Shown in pieces: positions 60,548 through 64,000 of a DNA stretch of 64,000 nt. The first letter of the stretch is position 1. Each line of letters begins with the position of its first letter. The position numbers and the translations under genes were made by a program. The notes beneath the pieces are model-generated. The model had not been told where the DNA came from. It did not search any database and saw only the letters and a list, made by a program, of their open reading frames with translations. This stretch comes from Nitritalea halalkaliphila LW7 (GTDB lineage: Bacteria; Bacteroidota; Bacteroidia; Cytophagales; Cyclobacteriaceae), in contig NZ_AJYA01000019.1 of the NCBI RefSeq assembly GCF_000265075.1, forward strand, positions 15 to 64,014, in the 5' to 3' direction.

Positions 60548-62403
60548 ATGAAAAAACCTTTACTTACGGGGCTTTGCTGCCTCTTATTTTCCGGAATCCT
60601 CCAGGCCCGCCACGAGCAGGATAGTGTGATCGTCCAGCTCGGCGAGGTCACCATTCAGGAAAACCGACTGGAAATCCCCTACAATAAAAGTTCTCGGAAC
60701 GTCTCCGTGATCACCCGAAAGGCCATCGAAACGACTCCAGCCCGCAGCTTGCAGGAGGTCCTCTCCTTCACTCCTGGGGTAGATGTACGACAGCGGGGCG
60801 TCAGTGGGGTTCAGGCTAATATCGGCATTCGCGGGGGCTCCTTCGAACAGACACTCATGCTCTTAAACGGCATCAAGCTCACCGATCCACAGACAGGCCA
60901 CCACATGATGAACATCCCCGTTCCCCTGATGGCTATCCAGCAAGTGGACGTCTTAAAAGGCCCCGGAAGCAGTATTTATGGCCAAAACGCCTTTGCGGGA
61001 GCTGTCAATATAATTACGCGCCTGCCTGAAGAAAAAAGCATTCAGGCGCAGCTCTTTGGGGGTGATTTCGGAATGCGGGGAGCAAATGCCGTCCTCTCTT
61101 TGCCGGTAGGCAAGTACAAACAAACCATCAGCTTCAGCCATGATGCCAGTAATGGTCACTGGCACAACTCGGACTTCGTGGTAAACAATCTCTTCTATGA
61201 AGGGGGAATCACCACGGGCGGCAAGCACGAATGGCGCACCATGCTCGGCTATACGGAGCGCGATTTCGGGGCCAATGGCTTCTACACAGATGCTTTCCCT
61301 GATCAGTGGGAGGCCGTTTCCACCTACTTGGCATCCCTAAGCCATACCTATCGCGACGGCGGCCTCTACCTGCAAACCCGCGCCTACTGGAGAAGAAATG
61401 ACGATGAATTCCGCCTGCGACGCGAAGAACCGGAGTTTTTCACGAACTTCCACGTCAGCGATGTCTATGCCTTAGAGGTAAATGGCCGCTACACCAGCAG
61501 TCTCGGCAGCACGGGCTTCGGAGTAGAGGGGCGTAGCGAGCAGCTGAACAGCACCAACCTGGGAGAGCGCGAACGTTATTTTTTAGGGGTCTTCGGTGAG
61601 CACCGAGTCGAATTTCTTGACCGCTGGGATGCGCGTGCAGGTGTCTATGCGAATTTCTACGATGAGTTCGGGTGGAGAGCCTTTCCAGGTGCAGAAATCG
61701 GCTTCCAAGCCAGCGAAAGAGGCCGCTTTTATAGCAGCTACGGGGTAAGTTTCCGCATCCCCTCCTTCACGGAGCTCTACTACGTGGATCCCAGTAATAG
61801 CTCTAACCCAGACCTTTTGCCTGAGGAGGCCTATAACTTCGAAGTGGGCTACAAATATGTGGGAGAACGCCTGCGCGCGGAAGCCGTTTACTTCTTTCGC
61901 GATACCCGTAACTTGATCGACTACACGCGTGCCCCTGTGGCCCCTGGACAGGCACCGCAGCCTGGAGACCCGATAACGTCAGTGAAGTGCGCTTTAACGG
62001 CATCGAACTGGGACTGGCCTATGGTATCCGTGAAGCCATCGGAAACTTCCGCATCGACGAAATCTCATTTAGCTATAACTACATCGACGCAGACCTCAAC
62101 CAGCGCCCTGAGCTGGAGTCACGCAATACGCTAACCTCCCTGCGCCATCAGGTCATCGGCGGGGTACAAACTTCCTATAAAAACTTCGTGGAGTTAAACG
62201 TGAAGGCACGCTACATCGAACGTTTCGCACTGGATCCCTACTTCCTCCTCGATGCACGTATGGACATCGGGCGCTTGCGCAAATGGGGCGGCTTCGCCGA
62301 AATCTCGAACATCACCAATACCGACTACATCGAAGCGGGCTTCGTCCAGATGCCCGGACGCTGGTTCCGAATGGGGCTTACCTTAAATTTATTTGACCTG
62401 TAA
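60548..62403 (+). CDS. TonB-dependent outer-membrane receptor (one frameshift)
   Basis: About 618 residues. Signal (1-20, ILQARHEQ), then a plug domain without a carboxypeptidase-like prefix: GEVTIQENRLEIPYNKSSRNVSVITRKAIE, LQEVLSFTPGVDVRQRG, NIGIRGGSFEQTLMLLNGIKLTDPQTGHH and KGPGSSIYGQNAFAGAVNIIT. The beta-barrel ends with a C-terminal aromatic-polar motif (WFRMGLTLNLFDL). A missing base near 61965 (the frame continues WRPDNVSEVRFNGIELGLAYG) interrupts it. The short length and the plug type suggest a vitamin B12 or siderophore receptor (BtuB/FepA-like) rather than SusC. No riboswitch is seen upstream; the ligand is unknown. Confidence 0.9.
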
Positions 62404-62508
62404 GCCGGTGAACAGGAGCAGCTGGACATCCCACAGGCTCCTGCTCACTTTTTTATTTCTCATTATCAAGGCCTTATTTTCAATAGCGCAAAATATTTCA
62501 CAGGGTAG

Positions 62509-62539
62509 TTTGCATTTTAACGCTTTAAACCTACCTTTG
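62509..62539 (+). promoter_or_regulatory. Bacteroidota promoter of tRNA-Val
   Basis: TTTG (62509-62512) and TACCTTTG (62532-62539) are 19 bases apart, ideal for the family consensus; 44 bases before the tRNA. Confidence 0.75.
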
Positions 62540-62583
62540 CATACCAATTAACGCAAGGCACATGGCCAAGCAACACACAGAAT

Positions 62584-62658
62584 GGGATTTTAGCTCAGTT
62601 GGTTCAGAGCATCTGCCTTACAAGCAGAGGGTCGGGGGTTCGAATCCCTCAAATCCCA
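62584..62658 (+). tRNA. tRNA-Val (anticodon TAC)
   Basis: Acceptor GGGATTT pairs with AAATCCC; anticodon loop CTTACAA; T-loop TTCGAAT. 75 bases. Confidence 0.97.
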
Positions 62659-62662
62659 CAAG

Positions 62663-62692
62663 AGATGTAGCTTTAGCTGCATCTTTTTTTTT
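62663..62692 (+). terminator. Terminator of tRNA-Val
   Basis: AGATGTAGCT (62663-62672) pairs with AGCTGCATCT (62675-62684; one G-T) followed by a run of T. Confidence 0.75.
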
Positions 62693-62725
62693 GTGCCTAT
62701 TTTTTTGCTTCGAGGGGCAAAGGTG

Positions 62726-62760
62726 AAAAAAGGCCCTCGAAAAAATCCGAGAGCCCTTTT
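62726..62760. terminator. Hairpin between tRNA-Val and the aldehyde dehydrogenase end
   Basis: AAAAAGGCCCTCG (62726-62739 region) pairs with CGAGAGCCCTTTT (62748-62760) with two G-T pairs; A and T tracts on both sides make it usable from either strand. Likely the terminator of the minus-strand aldehyde dehydrogenase gene. Confidence 0.6.
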
Positions 62761-62770
62761 TATGTACTAT

Positions 62771-62790
62771 CGCTTATCAAGTGATAAGCG
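62771..62790. repeat. Perfect 20-base palindrome-like hairpin
   Basis: CGCTTATCA and TGATAAGCG with a two-base spacer. It could be part of the terminator structure before 62760 or a binding site. The spacer is too short for a stable RNA hairpin loop, so a DNA-binding dimer site is possible. Confidence 0.4.
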
Positions 62791-62857
62791 AGCTACTTAG
62801 ACCATGACGCCTTACCTCCACTGCATCCCCGCCACAGCTATGGGTTTGAAAGCAGAT

Positions 62858-64000
62858 TTAAATATCAAACTTGATTCCCTGTGCTAAAGGCAGCGCAGTG
62901 CTATAGTTGATCGTATTCGTCTGCCGGCGCATATATACCTTCCAAGCATCCGAGCCGGACTCACGGCCTCCACCTGTTTCTTTTTCACCCCCGAAAGCAC
63001 CGCCGATTTCCGCCCCTGAGGTGCCGATGTTCACATTTGCGATGCCGCAGTCAGATCCAGCCGCAGATAAAAACTGTTCCGCCTCGCGCATATTCAGCGT
63101 CATAATCGCTGAGCTGAGACCTTGCGGAACGGCGTTTTGCATCTCGATGGCCTCCTCCAGGGTTTCGTAGCGCAGCAAATATAAAATAGGCGCAAAGGTC
63201 TCTTCCTGTACCTTCTGGTAGTGATTTTCAGCCTCCACGATGGTGGGCTGCACATAGCAGCCACTCTCAAAACCGGGACCTTCCAAGACACGCGCCGGAA
63301 TAAGCACGCGCCCTCCTTCCTGCTGCACCGCGTCGATCGTCTTCAGGTAAGCAGACACTGCCTCTTTATCGATGAGGGGACCCACATGATGCTTTTCATC
63401 TAAAGGGTTCCCGATGTTTAATTTGCCGTAGGCAGCCACCAAGCGCTCCTTTACTTGTTCATAGACGCTGCTGTGCACGATGAGACGGCGTGTGGTCGTG
63501 CAGCGCTGCCCAGCTGTACCCACCGCCCCGAAAAGGGCGCCGCGAATGGCGATTTCCATATCCGCTTCTGGGCTGATGATGATCGCATTATTACCGCCCA
63601 GCTCCAGCAGACTGCGCCCCAAGCGCTCCGCCACGGTAGCTGCCACGATTTTACCCATGCGCGTGGAACCGGTAGCAGAAACCAGCGGAATACGCTTATC
63701 TTGACTGAGCCACTCCCCGACACGGTAATCCCCTTGGATCAAGCAGCTAATGCCCTCCGGATAACCGTTTCGCGCGAAAATCGGAGCGACGATATGCTGA
63801 CAGGCTAAGGCCGAAAGCGGTGCCTTTTCAGAAGGCTTCCACACACAGACATCTCCGCAGACCCAAGCCAGCATCGTGTTCCAGGACCACACGGCCACGG
63901 GGAAATTAAAGGCGGAAATAATGCCCACCACGCCGAGAGGATGATACTGTTCATACATGCGATGCGCTGGACGCTCCGAATGCATGGTCAAACCATACAG
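62858..64000 (-). CDS. Antiquitin-like (ALDH7) aldehyde dehydrogenase, 5' end cut by window
   Basis: 381 codons up to the window end; roughly 130 N-terminal residues are missing. Seen: YHPLGVVGIISAFNFPVAVWSWN, VWKPSEKAPLSALA, SATGSTRMGKIVAATVAERLG, catalytic Glu in SLLELGGNNAIII, catalytic Cys in AVGTAGQRCTTTRRLI, and GIANVNIGTSGAEIGGAFGGEKETGGGRESGSDAWK. The GGNNAIII and SGAEIGGAFGGEK forms put it in the ALDH7A1 group (alpha-aminoadipate semialdehyde dehydrogenase, lysine breakdown). Cofactor NAD. Intact frame throughout. Confidence 0.93.
   Translation of the reverse strand: MYGLTMHSERPAHRMYEQYHPLGVVGIISAFNFPVAVWSWNTMLAWVCGDVCVWKPSEKAPLSALACQHIVAPIFARNGYPEGISCLIQGDYRVGEWLSQDKRIPLVSATGSTRMGKIVAATVAERLGRSLLELGGNNAIIISPEADMEIAIRGALFGAVGTAGQRCTTTRRLIVHSSVYEQVKERLVAAYGKLNIGNPLDEKHHVGPLIDKEAVSAYLKTIDAVQQEGGRVLIPARVLEGPGFESGCYVQPTIVEAENHYQKVQEETFAPILYLLRYETLEEAIEMQNAVPQGLSSAIMTLNMREAEQFLSAAGSDCGIANVNIGTSGAEIGGAFGGEKETGGGRESGSDAWKVYMRRQTNTINYSTALPLAQGIKFDI

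Overview
The window looks like chromosomal DNA of a member of the Bacteroidota. The evidence is an alternative complex III (act) operon fused to a caa3-type oxidase operon, a fused ccoN-ccoO gene, promoters of the Bacteroidota form (TTTG, about 19 bases, TAnnTTTG), few Shine-Dalgarno sequences, a SusC/TonB-type receptor and a keto-sugar type GMC/DUF1080 cluster. Order and genus cannot be fixed from the sequence alone. No ribosomal RNA, CRISPR array or complete insertion sequence is present.

Layout. 1-3.1 kb is an accessory stretch: a 3'-truncated ADP-ribosylglycohydrolase, a long non-coding tract, a SEFIR/TIR-domain gene between two attC-like hairpins (integron-cassette organisation), an IS66 transposase remnant and tRNA-Ser. 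3.4-18.4 kb is GC-rich and respiratory: hemN, then on the minus strand a complete cbb3 oxidase biogenesis and structural cluster (ccoI, S, NO, Q, P, G, H and a SafE-like membrane protein), a Usp-like gene and a very large NtrY-like sensor kinase. 18.7-35.2 kb is a single minus-strand operon-like run with more AT-rich codon use: actABCDEF, cox2, cox1, heme A synthase, heme O synthase, two cox3 genes, cox4, SCO1, DUF420 and a small CxxC protein. It starts from a near-perfect promoter at 35.2 kb. 35.5-38 kb carries tRNA-Cys and rpsA. 38.4-45.4 kb is a divergent sugar-oxidation module (DUF1080, cytochrome c, two TIM-barrel isomerases, nucleoside/sugar symporter, GMC oxidoreductase and its small subunit). 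45.5-64 kb is mostly housekeeping: four tRNAs, GAPDH, monomeric isocitrate dehydrogenase, omega-amidase, peptide deformylase, RuvX, a hemerythrin/RIC-like protein, an S41 protease, an M1 peptidase, a TonB receptor, tRNA-Val and an antiquitin-like aldehyde dehydrogenase cut by the window end.

How the genes work together. ActABCDEF oxidises menaquinol and passes electrons to the aa3/caa3 oxidase. The cbb3 oxidase is the high-affinity alternative for low oxygen. HemN supplies haem without oxygen. CtaA/CtaB supply haem A, and SCO1, DUF420, CcoI, CcoG and CcoH serve assembly and copper supply. Two FNR/CRP-like palindromes, one upstream of hemN and one upstream of the Usp-cco run, suggest a shared oxygen-responsive control.

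Sequence quality. About 28 single-base frameshifts interrupt otherwise well-conserved genes, including essential ones such as rpsA. They are best read as uncorrected read or assembly indels. I have therefore annotated the affected genes as whole CDSs spanning the breaks and given each break position.
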